A stretch of 64,000 bases of DNA, taken from positions 186,001-250,000 of the forward strand of contig NZ_JAOAOQ010000004.1 in assembly GCF_030398385.1 (NCBI RefSeq), given 5' to 3'. Shown piece after piece: positions 1 through 8,637 of the stretch (positions within the stretch are counted from its first letter, which is position 1; the number at the start of each line of letters is the position of its first letter). The notes beneath the pieces were generated by a model. That model saw only the letters and a list, made by a program, of their open reading frames with translations. It ran no database searches and was not told where the DNA came from. This DNA is from Aquibium sp. ELW1220. GTDB taxonomy: Bacteria > Pseudomonadota > Alphaproteobacteria > Rhizobiales > Rhizobiaceae. The translations under genes were made by a program, and so were the position numbers.

Positions 1-182
1 AACTCGCCACGCTCGGCTTGCGCCAGTCCTTCTTCGACCGCCGCCCGCTCCTCTTCCGAAAGCACGTAGACGCTCTCATCCGCCCCGCCGACGATCTCCA
101 TGATCGTGCGCGCGAGTTCGTCCTGCTCGGCAGGTTCGAGCTGGCGGGCCGCTTCGATGGCTATTTCCAGAAGTCGGGTCAT
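1..182 (-). CDS. Antitoxin-like small protein (partial, 3' end outside window)
   Basis: Only the first 60 residues are in the window; the gene runs off the left edge. It begins MTRLLEIAIEAARQL and continues with an amphipathic helix (PAEQDELARTIMEIV), then an acidic stretch (LSEEERAAVEEGLAQAERGE). This layout resembles the short antitoxin-like proteins often encoded just ahead of a ParE-type toxin; that is recognition by pattern, not a proven family match. A purine-rich AAGGA lies just before the ATG. If the reading is right, the partner toxin should lie beyond the left end. Confidence 0.5.
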   Translation of the reverse strand, partial: MTRLLEIAIEAARQLEPAEQDELARTIMEIVGGADESVYVLSEEERAAVEEGLAQAERGE

Positions 183-273
183 GTCCTTGCCCTGGTCCTT
201 GCCCTGACGTCTCTGCCGCATCCTAGCATTTCGAAGGGCCGCTCGCCACGCCGGCCGGTGCCGTCTCCGTCCG

Positions 274-711
274 TCAGCCGCACGAGAGTTCGCTCAGCCG
301 CCAGTTCCCCTCGGTCGACATGACGTCGGCGACGCGCCACGTTCCGCCAGCGCGCTCCAGAGTCCATTCCAGTGTCCTCGTCTCGCCGAAATTGGAAAAC
401 CGCGCCAAGACGATCGCGCCATCGCCCTGGACGGTTTCCGCCAGTTCGAGCGAGCCGGCGATCTCGTCATCGTCCCAGTCCTGCCCGTCGATGACGAAGG
501 AAAAGCCGATGCAGGCCTCCTGCTGCTCTTCCCAGAGCCTGTCGTTGGCGTCGAGCAACGCCCTGGCGGGATCGACGAAGCGGTCGCGCTCGATCGCGTC
601 GAAGGCGGCGTCCGGGTTGCCGTAGAAGATCGCGACCGCATCGGACGCGGGTCCGGCATGCGCAGAACCGAAGGTCATCAGGAGCAGGGCAGCGGTGGCG
701 AGTACTTTCAT
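274..711 (-). CDS. Secreted protein, tandem paralogue of the gene at 855-1307
   Basis: 145 residues starting MKVLATAALLLMTFGSAHA, a clear Sec signal peptide cleaved near residue 19, so the product should be periplasmic. The mature part shares a pattern with the protein of the upstream gene: an IFYGNPDAAFD-type segment, then F-x-DPAR-x-LLD-x-ND, and near the C-terminus a GTWRVADV motif ending in a Cys. This resembles DUF3828-type small secreted proteins, whose function is not known. The frame stays open further upstream, but the signal peptide fixes this start. It is probably cotranscribed with its paralogue, with a gap of about 143 bp. Confidence 0.7.
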   Translation of the reverse strand: MKVLATAALLLMTFGSAHAGPASDAVAIFYGNPDAAFDAIERDRFVDPARALLDANDRLWEEQQEACIGFSFVIDGQDWDDDEIAGSLELAETVQGDGAIVLARFSNFGETRTLEWTLERAGGTWRVADVMSTEGNWRLSELSCG

Positions 712-854
712 GCTTCGATCCGTATCGATACGAGGAAGCCCGATTCCGGGCATCGGCCATCGTCGCCCGTCGGCCGCCTGCAGGGAAGCCCCCGGCGGGC
801 GGAACGCGCAGTCGCGTCCGGGCGGCGAACCTCCGGCATCCCGGCCAGCGGCGG

Positions 855-1307
855 CTATTCGCAATTGTAGCGGCTGAGGACCAGTTCGCCGTCGGCCGAC
901 AGGAAATCCGCCACCTTCCAGGCTCCGTCGACAAGGACCAGCCGCCACTCCATCCGATGCCTGCTGCCGCCGGCGGTGAACGTCGCGACCACCGTGGCCT
1001 GCTCGCCGCGCACGACCTCCGCCAGCTTCACCGCAGCGCCGATCTCCGACGGTGTCGGCTCGGCATAGCCGAACGCGAGATTGGGGTCGAGGCACTCCCC
1101 CTCGCCCGCCGCCTTCAGCTTGTCGTTGTCGTCGAGGATCGTCCGGGCCGGATCGGTGAAGTGGGACCGCAGCGCCGGGTCGGTCTCGGCTCCCGGCCGC
1201 TGGTAGAACAGCCGGACGATCTCCTGCGGGGGCGCCGCAGCAGCGGATGCGGGGGGCACCGCGAGCACCGTGGCGATTGCGGCGAACGGGAGATGGCGAA
1301 ACGGCAT
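855..1307 (-). CDS. Secreted DUF3828-like protein
   Basis: 150 residues with an N-terminal signal peptide (MPFRHLPFAAIATVLAVPPA, cleavage near an ASAAAA stretch). The mature domain contains EIVRLFYQRPG, then HFTDPARTILDDNDKLK, an internal Cys (GECLDP), and the C-terminal GAWKVADFLS followed by YNCE. The same landmarks occur in the next gene downstream, so the two are tandem duplicates that have diverged. The two cysteines could form a disulphide in the periplasm. No catalytic signature is visible and no function is assigned. It begins 27 bp after the stop of the methyltransferase gene, so it could be read from the same transcript. Confidence 0.7.
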   Translation of the reverse strand: MPFRHLPFAAIATVLAVPPASAAAAPPQEIVRLFYQRPGAETDPALRSHFTDPARTILDDNDKLKAAGEGECLDPNLAFGYAEPTPSEIGAAVKLAEVVRGEQATVVATFTAGGSRHRMEWRLVLVDGAWKVADFLSADGELVLSRYNCE

Positions 1308-1334
1308 GGCAATCCCTCCGGATCTGGTCGGGCT

Positions 1335-2885
1335 TCAATACCACGCGTCGTGAGCCTGCGCCTTCTTTCGTGCGATGAAGTCGCGCAGCGCCTCGTCGAT
1401 CCCCTCATCCAGCGGCGGCGCCTCGTAGTCGGCCAGCATCTGCTTCCACTTGGCATTGGCGCGCGTCGCCGCATCGGTCGAACCGGCCGCCTCCCACTTT
1501 TCGAACGGCTCGTTGTCGGCGATCCCGGAATCCCAGAAGGCGGTCTCGTAATTGGCCATGGTGTGGGCGCAGCCGAAGAAATGGCTGCCAGGCCCGACCT
1601 CGCGGAAGGCGTCGAGCGCCAGCTGGTTGTCGTCGACCACCACGCCGTCGAGATAGGTGTGCAGCGCGCCGCAGAAATCGGCATCCATCACGAATTTCTC
1701 GTAGGACATCGACAGGAGGCCATCCAGGAAGCCGGCCGAGTGCAGGATGAAGTTGGCGCCGCAGTGCACCGCCGCCAGCATCGACATTGTGCTCTCGTTC
1801 ATCGCCTGTCCGTCCGGCAGTTTCGAGGTGGTGAACGAGCCCGAGCAGCGCAGCGGCAGGTTCAGGCGCCGCGCCAGCTGGCCGATCACCATCGAGCCGA
1901 TGGCCGGCTCCGGCGTCCCGAAGGTCGGCGAGCCCGAACGCAGCGACATCGACGACAGGAAGTTGCCGAAGATCACCGGGCAGCCCGGCCTTTCCAGCTG
2001 CGTCAGCGCGCAGCCCGCCATGGTTTCGGCCAGCGACTGCGCGATGGCCCCGGCATTGGTCACCGGCCCCATCGCGCCGCCGAGGATGAACGGCACGACG
2101 ACCGCGGCCTGGTTGGCACGGGCATAGGCGCGCAGCGCCGTCGTCATCGTCGCGTCCCAGACCAGTGGCGAGTTGACGTTGACGTTGCCGAGGATGACGC
2201 AGTTTTCGTCGGTGAAACGCTCGCCGAAGACGATACGGGCCATGGCGATGGATTCTTCGGCCCGGCTCTCGGCCGTCACCGAGCCCATGAAGGGCCGGTC
2301 GGAATAGCGGATATGGGCATAGACCATGTCGAGATGGCGCTTGTTGACCGGCACGTCCACCGGCTCGCAGATCGTCCCGCCCGAATGGTGCAGCCAGGGC
2401 GACGCCTGCGCGAGCTTGATGAAGTTCTCGAAATCCTCGATCGTGCCGTAGCGGCGGCCGCGATCGAGGTCCATGACGAAGGGCGAGCCGTAGGCTGGCG
2501 AGAAGACGACCGATTTGCCGCCGATCTCCACCGACTTCGCCGGATTGCGCGCATGCTGGGTGAAGCTTGCCGGCGCCGTTTTCAGCACCTCGCGCAGCAT
2601 GCCCGGCTCGAACCGTACGAGCACGCCGTCCACCTTCGCGCCCGCGCGGCGCCAATGGTCGAGCGCGACGGGATCGTCGCGGAACTCGATCCCGATCTCG
2701 GCGAGAATCCGGTCGGCCGCACCCTCGATGCGGACGAGGTTCTCCTCCGACAGGATGTCGTATGTCGGTATGTTGCGGACGATATAGGGCCGCCCGAGCC
2801 CGCGATCGCCATGGCTGCGCTGCGCGCGCCGCGCCTGGCGGCCGGAGCGCTCGCGTCTGGTCCGGCTCTCCTCGACCATGGCCAT
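1335..2885 (-). CDS. Trimethylamine methyltransferase (MttB) family protein, non-pyrrolysine type
   Basis: 516 residues matching the MttB superfamily along its length: an N-terminal segment IPTYDILSEENLVRIE, the central GGTICEPVDVPVNKRHLDM, a glycine-rich GGAMGPVTNAGAIAQSLAET, and a C-terminal DDNQLALDAFREVGPGSHFFG followed by AHTMANYETAFW. Family members move a methyl group from a quaternary or tertiary amine to a corrinoid protein. The reading frame has no internal UAG, so it is the pyrrolysine-free branch that includes glycine-betaine methyltransferases; the real substrate is unknown. No corrinoid protein or activase gene is nearby. A GGGAGG ribosome site lies 7 bases before the ATG. The N-terminus is a basic Arg-rich tail of about 30 residues. 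Confidence 0.85.
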   Translation of the reverse strand: MAMVEESRTRRERSGRQARRAQRSHGDRGLGRPYIVRNIPTYDILSEENLVRIEGAADRILAEIGIEFRDDPVALDHWRRAGAKVDGVLVRFEPGMLREVLKTAPASFTQHARNPAKSVEIGGKSVVFSPAYGSPFVMDLDRGRRYGTIEDFENFIKLAQASPWLHHSGGTICEPVDVPVNKRHLDMVYAHIRYSDRPFMGSVTAESRAEESIAMARIVFGERFTDENCVILGNVNVNSPLVWDATMTTALRAYARANQAAVVVPFILGGAMGPVTNAGAIAQSLAETMAGCALTQLERPGCPVIFGNFLSSMSLRSGSPTFGTPEPAIGSMVIGQLARRLNLPLRCSGSFTTSKLPDGQAMNESTMSMLAAVHCGANFILHSAGFLDGLLSMSYEKFVMDADFCGALHTYLDGVVVDDNQLALDAFREVGPGSHFFGCAHTMANYETAFWDSGIADNEPFEKWEAAGSTDAATRANAKWKQMLADYEAPPLDEGIDEALRDFIARKKAQAHDAWY

Positions 2886-3030
2886 CGTCGCACCTCCCGA
2901 TAAGCTCGTGCCGAGCCTAGTGCGCCAGGCAGGCTTTTCGATAGCCCACGCAGCGCCGTTGCCGGGCCTGTTTGCGCCGCGTTCCGCTTCGGCCCTCGTC
3001 GCCCCGCCCGAATCCCGCTAGAAGGCCCGG

Positions 3031-4863
3031 ATGCCGATCCGCCAGCTTTCAGAAACCGTGATCAACCAGATCGCCGCGGGCGAGGTCATCGAGCGGCCGG
3101 CCAGCGTCGTGAAGGAACTCGTCGAGAACGCGCTCGACGCCGGCGCGACGCGCATCGAGATCGCCACCGCGGGCGGCGGCCTGAACCTGATCCGCGTCGT
3201 CGACGACGGCAGCGGCATCGCGCCGGGCGAACTGTCGCTCGCCGTCTCGCGCCACTGCACCTCCAAGCTGTCCGAAGACATCCACGACATCCGCTCGCTC
3301 GGCTTCCGCGGCGAGGCCCTGCCCTCGATCGGTTCCGTCTCGCGGCTCGCCATCCGCTCGCGCACCGCCGAGGCCGACGAGGCGATGGAGATCGCAGTCG
3401 AGGGCGGAAAAGTCTCCGCATTGCGCCCCGCCGCCGCCAATCGCGGCACCCAGGTCGAGGTTCGCGATCTCTTCTATGCGACGCCCGTCCGGCTGAAGTT
3501 CATGAAAGGCGAGCGCGCGGAGGCGACCGCCATTACCGACGTGGTCAAGCGCATTGCCGTCGCATTTCCCGCCGTTCGGTTCACCCTGTCGGGGACGGAC
3601 CGGACGCGGCTCGACCTGCCGGCCGAGACAAGCGACGAGGATGGCCGGTTGCGCCGCCTGGCGAAGGTGCTCGGCGAGGAGTTTCCGAAGAACGCGCTGC
3701 CGCTCGACGCGCTGCGCGAGGGCGTGCATCTCGGCGGCCAGGTCTCGATCCCGTCCTTCACCCGCGCCAACGCGTTGATGCAGTTCGCATACGTCAACGG
3801 CCGGCCGGTGCGCGACCGCCAGATCGCCGCCGCCATCCGTGCCGCCTATGCCGACGTCCTGCCGCGCGACCGCCATGCGATCGGCGCCCTGTTCCTCACG
3901 CTCGATCCGGGGCTGGTCGACGTCAACGTCCATCCGGCCAAGGCCGACGTGCGCTTCCGCGATCCGGGTCTGGTGCGCGGCCTGATCATCGGCGCGATCC
4001 GCCAGGCGCTTGCTGAGGCCGGCATGCGGCCGGCGACGTCGGGCACGGCCGGCATGATGGCCGCGTTCCGGCCGGGCGGCGCGCCTTCGCCGCATGCGGG
4101 TCCGGCGGGCGCGCACCGCACCTACGACGCCGCTCGGCGCGGCTGGCCGTCGGGCGGCTTCGACCTCGAACGCTCGCCGAGCAGGCCGCTCGACGGCTTC
4201 GGCGAGACCGCGCAGGCGGCATTCGCGCATCGGCCCGGCGCCGACGCACGGGCGGCCGCCGAGCCTCCGCCGGAGACGCTGCGCCATCCGCTTGGCGCCG
4301 CGCGCGCGCAGGTCCACGCCAACTACATCGTCGCCCAGACCGAGGATTCGCTCGTCATCGTCGACCAGCACGCCGCGCACGAGCGCCTGGTCTACGAGGC
4401 GCTGAAGCAGGCGATCCACTCCCGCCCCCTGCCTGCCCAGATGCTGCTGCTGCCCGAGATCGTCGACCTGCCCGAGGAGGACGCCGAGCGGCTGGCGTCC
4501 CATGCCGGCACGCTCGCCCGCTTCGGCCTCGGCCTCGAACGTTTCGGCCCGGGCGCGGTGGCGGTGCGCGAGACTCCCGCCATGCTGGGCGAGACCGACG
4601 TCCAGGGTCTCGTCCGCGACCTGGCCGACGAGATCGCCGAGACCGATTCGGCCGACGGGCTCAGGGAAAGGCTCGACGCGATCGCCGCGACCATGGCCTG
4701 CCACGGCTCGGTGCGGTCGGGGCGGCGGCTGAAGCCGGACGAGATGAACGCGCTGCTGCGGCAGATGGAGGCGACGCCGGGGTCCGGGACGTGCAATCAC
4801 GGGCGGCCGACCTATATCGAGCTCAAGCTCTCCGACATCGAACGGCTTTTCGGCCGCCGCTGA
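3031..4863 (+). CDS. mutL: DNA mismatch repair endonuclease MutL
   Basis: 610 residues. The N-terminal GHKL ATPase domain shows [26 protein letters not shown] and [16 protein letters not shown] (about residue 90). A variable linker rich in Pro/Ala/Gly covers roughly residues 335-420. The C-terminal dimerisation domain carries [12 protein letters not shown], the metal-binding endonuclease motif DQHA(x)2E(x)4E, plus ACHGSVR and [11 protein letters not shown]. MutL couples MutS mismatch recognition to strand nicking, and the nuclease motif fits a lineage that lacks MutH. It is followed by the DUF2093 gene on the same strand and is divergent from the MttB-family gene. Confidence 0.97.
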   Translation: MPIRQLSETVINQIAAGEVIERPASVVKELVENALDAGATRIEIATAGGGLNLIRVVDDGSGIAPGELSLAVSRHCTSKLSEDIHDIRSLGFRGEALPSIGSVSRLAIRSRTAEADEAMEIAVEGGKVSALRPAAANRGTQVEVRDLFYATPVRLKFMKGERAEATAITDVVKRIAVAFPAVRFTLSGTDRTRLDLPAETSDEDGRLRRLAKVLGEEFPKNALPLDALREGVHLGGQVSIPSFTRANALMQFAYVNGRPVRDRQIAAAIRAAYADVLPRDRHAIGALFLTLDPGLVDVNVHPAKADVRFRDPGLVRGLIIGAIRQALAEAGMRPATSGTAGMMAAFRPGGAPSPHAGPAGAHRTYDAARRGWPSGGFDLERSPSRPLDGFGETAQAAFAHRPGADARAAAEPPPETLRHPLGAARAQVHANYIVAQTEDSLVIVDQHAAHERLVYEALKQAIHSRPLPAQMLLLPEIVDLPEEDAERLASHAGTLARFGLGLERFGPGAVAVRETPAMLGETDVQGLVRDLADEIAETDSADGLRERLDAIAATMACHGSVRSGRRLKPDEMNALLRQMEATPGSGTCNHGRPTYIELKLSDIERLFGRR

Positions 4864-4937
4864 ACCGGGTACGGGGCGGCAAACGCTTGACCGGGCGAAG
4901 GTTTTGTGGCGCTAAGGACGCGGCGAGTGAGAGAGCG

Positions 4938-5168
4938 ATGAACAGGTTCGAAGGTCCAGGCGCAAAGGAAGCGCGGCTGCGCTATCTGGACGGCGACTTC
5001 CAGGTCGCCAGCCCGGGCGCATTCGTGCGTTGCGCCGTCACAGGCGAGACGATTCCGCTCGACGAACTGAAATACTGGTCCGTCGCCCGCCAGGAGGCCT
5101 ATGTCAGCGCCGCCGTCTCGCTCTCCCGGGAACTCGAGGCGAATCCCGGCCTGCGCAGGCGCGGCTGA
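4938..5168 (+). CDS. DUF2093 domain protein
   Basis: 76 residues starting MNRFEGPGAKEARLRYLDGD, with FVRCAVTGETIPLDELKYWSV and a C-terminal RQEAYVSAAVSLSRELE. It is a small conserved alphaproteobacterial family (DUF2093) of unknown role. The single C-x-VTGE-x-I sequence looks like half of a zinc knuckle but only one Cys is present. The chosen ATG follows GTGAGAGAGCG, a plausible ribosome site; the longer frame overlaps the end of mutL and was not preferred. It converges with lpxK, with only 17 bp between them. Confidence 0.85.
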   Translation: MNRFEGPGAKEARLRYLDGDFQVASPGAFVRCAVTGETIPLDELKYWSVARQEAYVSAAVSLSRELEANPGLRRRG

Positions 5169-5185
5169 CGCCGCACACGCGTCCG

Positions 5186-6226
5186 CTATCGGCCCTTCGC
5201 CACGCCATACCGCCGCTTCTCGAACGCGCCGATCGCGCTCTCGATCAGACGTTGCGGCACCACGGGTTCATCGAAGACGAGATCGATCGGCAGCGTCAGC
5301 GTGCGCTCGGCCAGCGCGCGCGCCGCTGCCGTTCCGCTCCTCAGGCGCATGGCGTCCTTTTCGGTCGTGACCAGGTCCAGACCGGCCGAGTCCGCTTCCC
5401 GCGAAAGCTCGGCAATCTCGCCATCCGTGAAGGGGTGATGGTCGCCGAAGACGCGGCGCGAGGCGATCGATCCACCCGCTTCCTCGACCGTGGCGAAGAA
5501 CTTCGTCGGGTCGCCGATGCCCGCAAAGGCGATCAGCCGCCGGCCGGCGATCGCGCCCGCATCGCGCGGCTTCACCCGTGCCCGGTAGGCCGGGCGGCCG
5601 GCTCGCGCCGCCTTGCGGATCGCGTCGGCCGCACCTTCCCCGCTCCCGACCGCCAGCACTGCGTCAGCGAAGCGGATCTGGCTCACCAGCGGCGCACGCA
5701 TCGGCCCTCCGGGCACCACATGGCCGTTGCCGAGCCCGCGTCGCGCGTCGATGACCAGCAGCGACTGGTCGAAATGGATGTGCGCACTCTGGAAGCCGTC
5801 GTCCATGATCAGGAAATCGCAGCCGAGGCCGATCAGGATGCGGGCGCCGGCGGCCCGGTCCGGCGACACGGCGACCGGCGCGTGCTGGGCGATCAGCAGC
5901 GGCTCGTCGCCGACATGGCGTGCGGTATCGTGATGCAGGTCGACGAGATGCGGCTCCGCGAAACTGCCGCCGTAGCCGCGCGACAGCACGCCCGGCCTGA
6001 GCCCCATCCGCCTGGCTTGTTCGGCAAGCGCCACGACCGTCGGGGTCTTGCCCGCGCCGCCCACCGTGAAGTTGCCGACGCAGAACACCGGGACGTCGAG
6101 CCTTTCACGCCGCGCGCTGATCATGCGGCGCGCGGCGACGAGGCCATAGACGGTCGAGACCGGCCAGAGCGCCCATGCGCGCCAGTCCGGATCCTCCCAC
6201 CAGAACGGCGGCGCCTCGCTCGTCAT
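5186..6226 (-). CDS. lpxK: Tetraacyldisaccharide 4'-kinase LpxK
   Basis: 346 residues. The start matches the family (PPFWWEDPDWRAWALWPVS, a membrane-associated N-terminal segment), followed by VPVFCVGNFTVGGAGKTP, whose GGAGKT is the Walker A loop. Later markers are LSRGYGG, DEPLLIAQHAPVAV, LIMDDGFQS, and the C-terminal TTEKDAMRL. LpxK phosphorylates the 4' position of the lipid A disaccharide on the inner membrane. Its start lies 4 bp after the stop of waaA, so the two are one transcript and the Kdo and lipid A steps are made together. Confidence 0.96.
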   Translation of the reverse strand: MTSEAPPFWWEDPDWRAWALWPVSTVYGLVAARRMISARRERLDVPVFCVGNFTVGGAGKTPTVVALAEQARRMGLRPGVLSRGYGGSFAEPHLVDLHHDTARHVGDEPLLIAQHAPVAVSPDRAAGARILIGLGCDFLIMDDGFQSAHIHFDQSLLVIDARRGLGNGHVVPGGPMRAPLVSQIRFADAVLAVGSGEGAADAIRKAARAGRPAYRARVKPRDAGAIAGRRLIAFAGIGDPTKFFATVEEAGGSIASRRVFGDHHPFTDGEIAELSREADSAGLDLVTTEKDAMRLRSGTAAARALAERTLTLPIDLVFDEPVVPQRLIESAIGAFEKRRYGVAKGR

Positions 6227-6230
6227 CGGC

Positions 6231-7547
6231 TCAGCGCCTCGTGCCTTCGTCGAGCCGGGCTTTCACGATCAGCGGATTGATGTAGGGCTCCAGCGCCTTG
6301 AGCGTCGCCGGCAAGGCCCCGCGCATCTCGTTGACTGTCGCCAGCGCGGCTTCGATCATCTCGCGCCGCTTGCCTTCATTGGCGAGCAGGAAGTTCACCG
6401 CGCCGGCCAGCATGTCGCGATCGGTCACCAGACGGGCGCCGCCGCGCTCGATCAGCTTCTCGTAGGAATCGCGGAAGTTCTGGACGTTCCGTCCAGCCAG
6501 GATCGCCGTTTCCAGGATCGCCGGCTCCAGCGGATTCTGCCCGCCTTCGGCCGTCAGCGAGCGGCCGACGAAAGCGATTTCGGTGACGCGCAGAAAGAGG
6601 CCCATGTCTCCGATCGTGTCGCCGAGGAGCACGTCGACATCCCGATCGACGGGCTCGCCAAGGCTGTGGCGCGCGACCGTCAGCCCCGCCGCGCTGAAGG
6701 CGCCGAGCAGCCCCTCGGCGCGCTCCGGGTGCCGCGGCACGATGATCGACAGGATGTCGGGGTAGCGCCGCTTGAGCAGCCTGTGCACCTCGATCGCGAT
6801 CGCTTCCTCGCCCTCATGGGTCGAGATCGCCGCCCAGGTCGGCCGCTTGCCGATCTGCGAGCGCAAGAGCCTGAGTTCCCGCTCGTCCGCCGCCGGCGGA
6901 TCGGTGTCGACCTTGAGGTTTCCGGAGACCGTGACGGGCCGCGCGCCGAGCTGGCGAAAACGCTCGCCATCGGTCTCCGACTGCGCCACCACGTGCGACA
7001 GGTTCTCGAACAGCGCCTCGGCGAGGAAGGCGCGCTTGGTCCAGGCCGCGAAGGACCGGTCGGACAGGCGCCCGTTGACCAGCACCTGAGGCACGCGGCG
7101 TGCCCCGAGTTCCAAGATGGTCATCGGCCAGATCTCGGATTCGGCGATGATGGCGAGGTCGGGCTTCCAGTGATCGAGGAAGCGGCTCACCGTCGGCTTG
7201 AGGTCGAGCGGCACGTACTGGTGCAGGACACGCTCGTCGAAGCGCGACTGGACGATCTGCGCCGACGTCACCGTCCCGGTCGTGAAGACGACGTTGATGT
7301 CGAACCCGGAAATCCGTCGCACCAGGGGAATGACCGCATAAGATTCGCCCACGCTGGCCGCGTGGATCCAGACCAGCGGCCCGGGCGGTCGCTTCACCAC
7401 GGCAAACCCGTAGCGCTCGCGGCGGCGCGACCGCTCTTCCTTGCCGCGCGTCGTCCGCCAGGCGATGTAGCCGCCGACGAACGGATAGGCTGCAGCCCCG
7501 GCGAATCGATACGCCGTCAGCATCGCGCGTGCCCAGCGTTCGCTCAT
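6231..7547 (-). CDS. waaA: 3-deoxy-D-manno-octulosonic acid (Kdo) transferase WaaA
   Basis: 438 residues. A single N-terminal hydrophobic segment (AYRFAGAAAYPFVGGYIAW) anchors it to the inner membrane. Typical GT30 markers follow: PLVWIHAASVGES, FTTGTVTSAQI, HQYVPLDLKPTVSRFLDHW, AESEIWPM, LVNGRLSDRS, and in the second Rossmann domain AISTHEGEEAIAIEVH, IIVPRHPERAEG, and GGQNPLEPAI. It adds Kdo to lipid IVA. The ATG overlaps the stop region of the upstream acyltransferase gene (ATGA overlap at 7544-7547), indicating translational coupling. The frame is open far upstream, but the overlap and family length set this start. Confidence 0.96.
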   Translation of the reverse strand: MSERWARAMLTAYRFAGAAAYPFVGGYIAWRTTRGKEERSRRRERYGFAVVKRPPGPLVWIHAASVGESYAVIPLVRRISGFDINVVFTTGTVTSAQIVQSRFDERVLHQYVPLDLKPTVSRFLDHWKPDLAIIAESEIWPMTILELGARRVPQVLVNGRLSDRSFAAWTKRAFLAEALFENLSHVVAQSETDGERFRQLGARPVTVSGNLKVDTDPPAADERELRLLRSQIGKRPTWAAISTHEGEEAIAIEVHRLLKRRYPDILSIIVPRHPERAEGLLGAFSAAGLTVARHSLGEPVDRDVDVLLGDTIGDMGLFLRVTEIAFVGRSLTAEGGQNPLEPAILETAILAGRNVQNFRDSYEKLIERGGARLVTDRDMLAGAVNFLLANEGKRREMIEAALATVNEMRGALPATLKALEPYINPLIVKARLDEGTRR

Positions 7548-8341
7548 GAGGTTCGATCGACCAGCCCGTAGGCCTTCGCGGTGGCCGCGTCGAGGCTTGC
7601 CGTCACCTCGCGACGCTTCGCTTCCAGCAGGGCCTCGTTCGCGTCCGCGGGCACGTAGACCGGCTCGCCCACCACGACGGCCTTGCGCCCGAAGGGCAGG
7701 TTGATCGTCGTCTTGTCCCAGCTCGACGCGATCACCTTGCGCCGGCTGGTGGCGAGCGCCACCGGCACCACCGGCCGCCCCGAGAACTTGGCCAGCATCA
7801 CGATGCCGAGCCCCGCATCGCGCGGCGTGCCGTGCGGAATGTCGGCGATCATCGCCACCGAGCGGCCGGTATCGAGCAGACGCTTCATCATGATCAGGGC
7901 CCGCGCGCCGCCCTTGTCGGCATTGTGGGCGTTGGTCCGGCCACCCGAACCCCGCACCGTCTCGAAGCCGAATCGCTCCGCCACGCGCGCATTGAGTTCG
8001 GCGTCGCGGCTCTTCGAGAACAGCGCCGCCATCTTCAGCCAGCGCGGCTTCATGCACGGCGCCATCAGGTGCTGGCCATGCCAGAACGTCGCGATGCCGG
8101 GGGCGAGGCTGGCATAGGCCTTGTCCAGGCTGTCGGAGCCGGCGACGGTGCGGTTGGTCAGGTAGATGAAGCGCAGGGCCTGCGCGAGCGCGAAGGCGAC
8201 CATGTCGGCGACGAACCGTGATTCGGCCAGCGGTGTGCGGATGCGGCGCCACAATACCTTGAAAGGGCCGGGCTTGGCCGATCTCGGCCGTCTTCGGCCG
8301 CCCATCTTGCTGGCGGACACCACCGGAGGCACGTCTGTCAT
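7544..8341 (-). CDS. DUF374 lysophospholipid acyltransferase family protein
   Basis: 265 residues. After a basic N-terminus comes a hydrophobic helix (FVADMVAFALAQALRFIYL), then ATFWHGQHLMAP, FETVRGSGGR, a GRSVAMIADIPHGTPRDAG stretch and FSGRPVVPVALATSR. These are the landmarks of the DUF374 family, membrane acyltransferase-like proteins usually encoded beside waaA in alphaproteobacteria. A role in acylating lipid A or a related lipid is an inference from family and position. It overlaps waaA downstream and the DUF4170 gene upstream by 4 bp each, so the three are translationally coupled. Confidence 0.88.
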   Translation of the reverse strand: MTDVPPVVSASKMGGRRRPRSAKPGPFKVLWRRIRTPLAESRFVADMVAFALAQALRFIYLTNRTVAGSDSLDKAYASLAPGIATFWHGQHLMAPCMKPRWLKMAALFSKSRDAELNARVAERFGFETVRGSGGRTNAHNADKGGARALIMMKRLLDTGRSVAMIADIPHGTPRDAGLGIVMLAKFSGRPVVPVALATSRRKVIASSWDKTTINLPFGRKAVVVGEPVYVPADANEALLEAKRREVTASLDAATAKAYGLVDRTS

Positions 8342-8601
8342 CCGCCCTCGCCGATCCGCGCGGGCTTGTCGCTCCCCGGATCAAGGAGGCGATGCAGGTG
8401 CACGATGAAATAGCGCATATGCGCGTTGTCGACCGTCGCCTGCGCCTTTGCACGCCATGCCAGCTGGGCCGACTGATAGTCGGGGAAGATGCCGACGATG
8501 TCGAGCTCGTCGAGATTGCGGAAGCGAACTTCGGCGAGCGACTTCAGTTCGCCGCCGAAAACGAGGTGCAAGAGCTGCTTGCCGTCGGCGTTCTCAGTCA
8601 T
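8338..8601 (-). CDS. DUF4170 domain protein
   Basis: 87 residues, cytoplasmic, with no signal or membrane segment. The core reads LLHLVFGGELKSL, then DIVGIFPDYQSAQLAWRAKAQ and AHMRYFIVHLHRLLDP. This is the DUF4170 family, small conserved proteins of Hyphomicrobiales that sit in this lipid A gene block. No catalytic residues are recognisable. The ATGA overlap with the downstream acyltransferase gene implies coupled translation and hence a related role, which is inference only. Confidence 0.82.
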   Translation of the reverse strand: MTENADGKQLLHLVFGGELKSLAEVRFRNLDELDIVGIFPDYQSAQLAWRAKAQATVDNAHMRYFIVHLHRLLDPGSDKPARIGEGG

Positions 8602-8637
8602 TTTCCCGTCCGCGAATAGGGGTTGAGCCGAGCCTGA

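Noticed and set aside
274-1344. Single 356-codon gene covering both secreted paralogues
   Set aside because: The first two thirds have shadow-frame composition and oppose the good frame of the upstream paralogue, which has its own signal peptide and start.
1335-2885. Pyrrolysine use in the MttB homologue
   Set aside because: There is no in-frame UAG in the full-length reading frame, and no pyl genes are seen.
957-2903. Long open frame of 648 codons on the plus strand
   Set aside because: It lies opposite the MttB-family gene, has an Arg/His/Pro-heavy composition typical of an antisense frame in GC-rich DNA, and matches no family.
6231-8453. Single 740-codon protein fusing an unknown domain to WaaA
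   Set aside because: The extra N-terminal part is the wrong frame of the DUF374 gene; the real waaA starts at 7547 with a 4-bp overlap.
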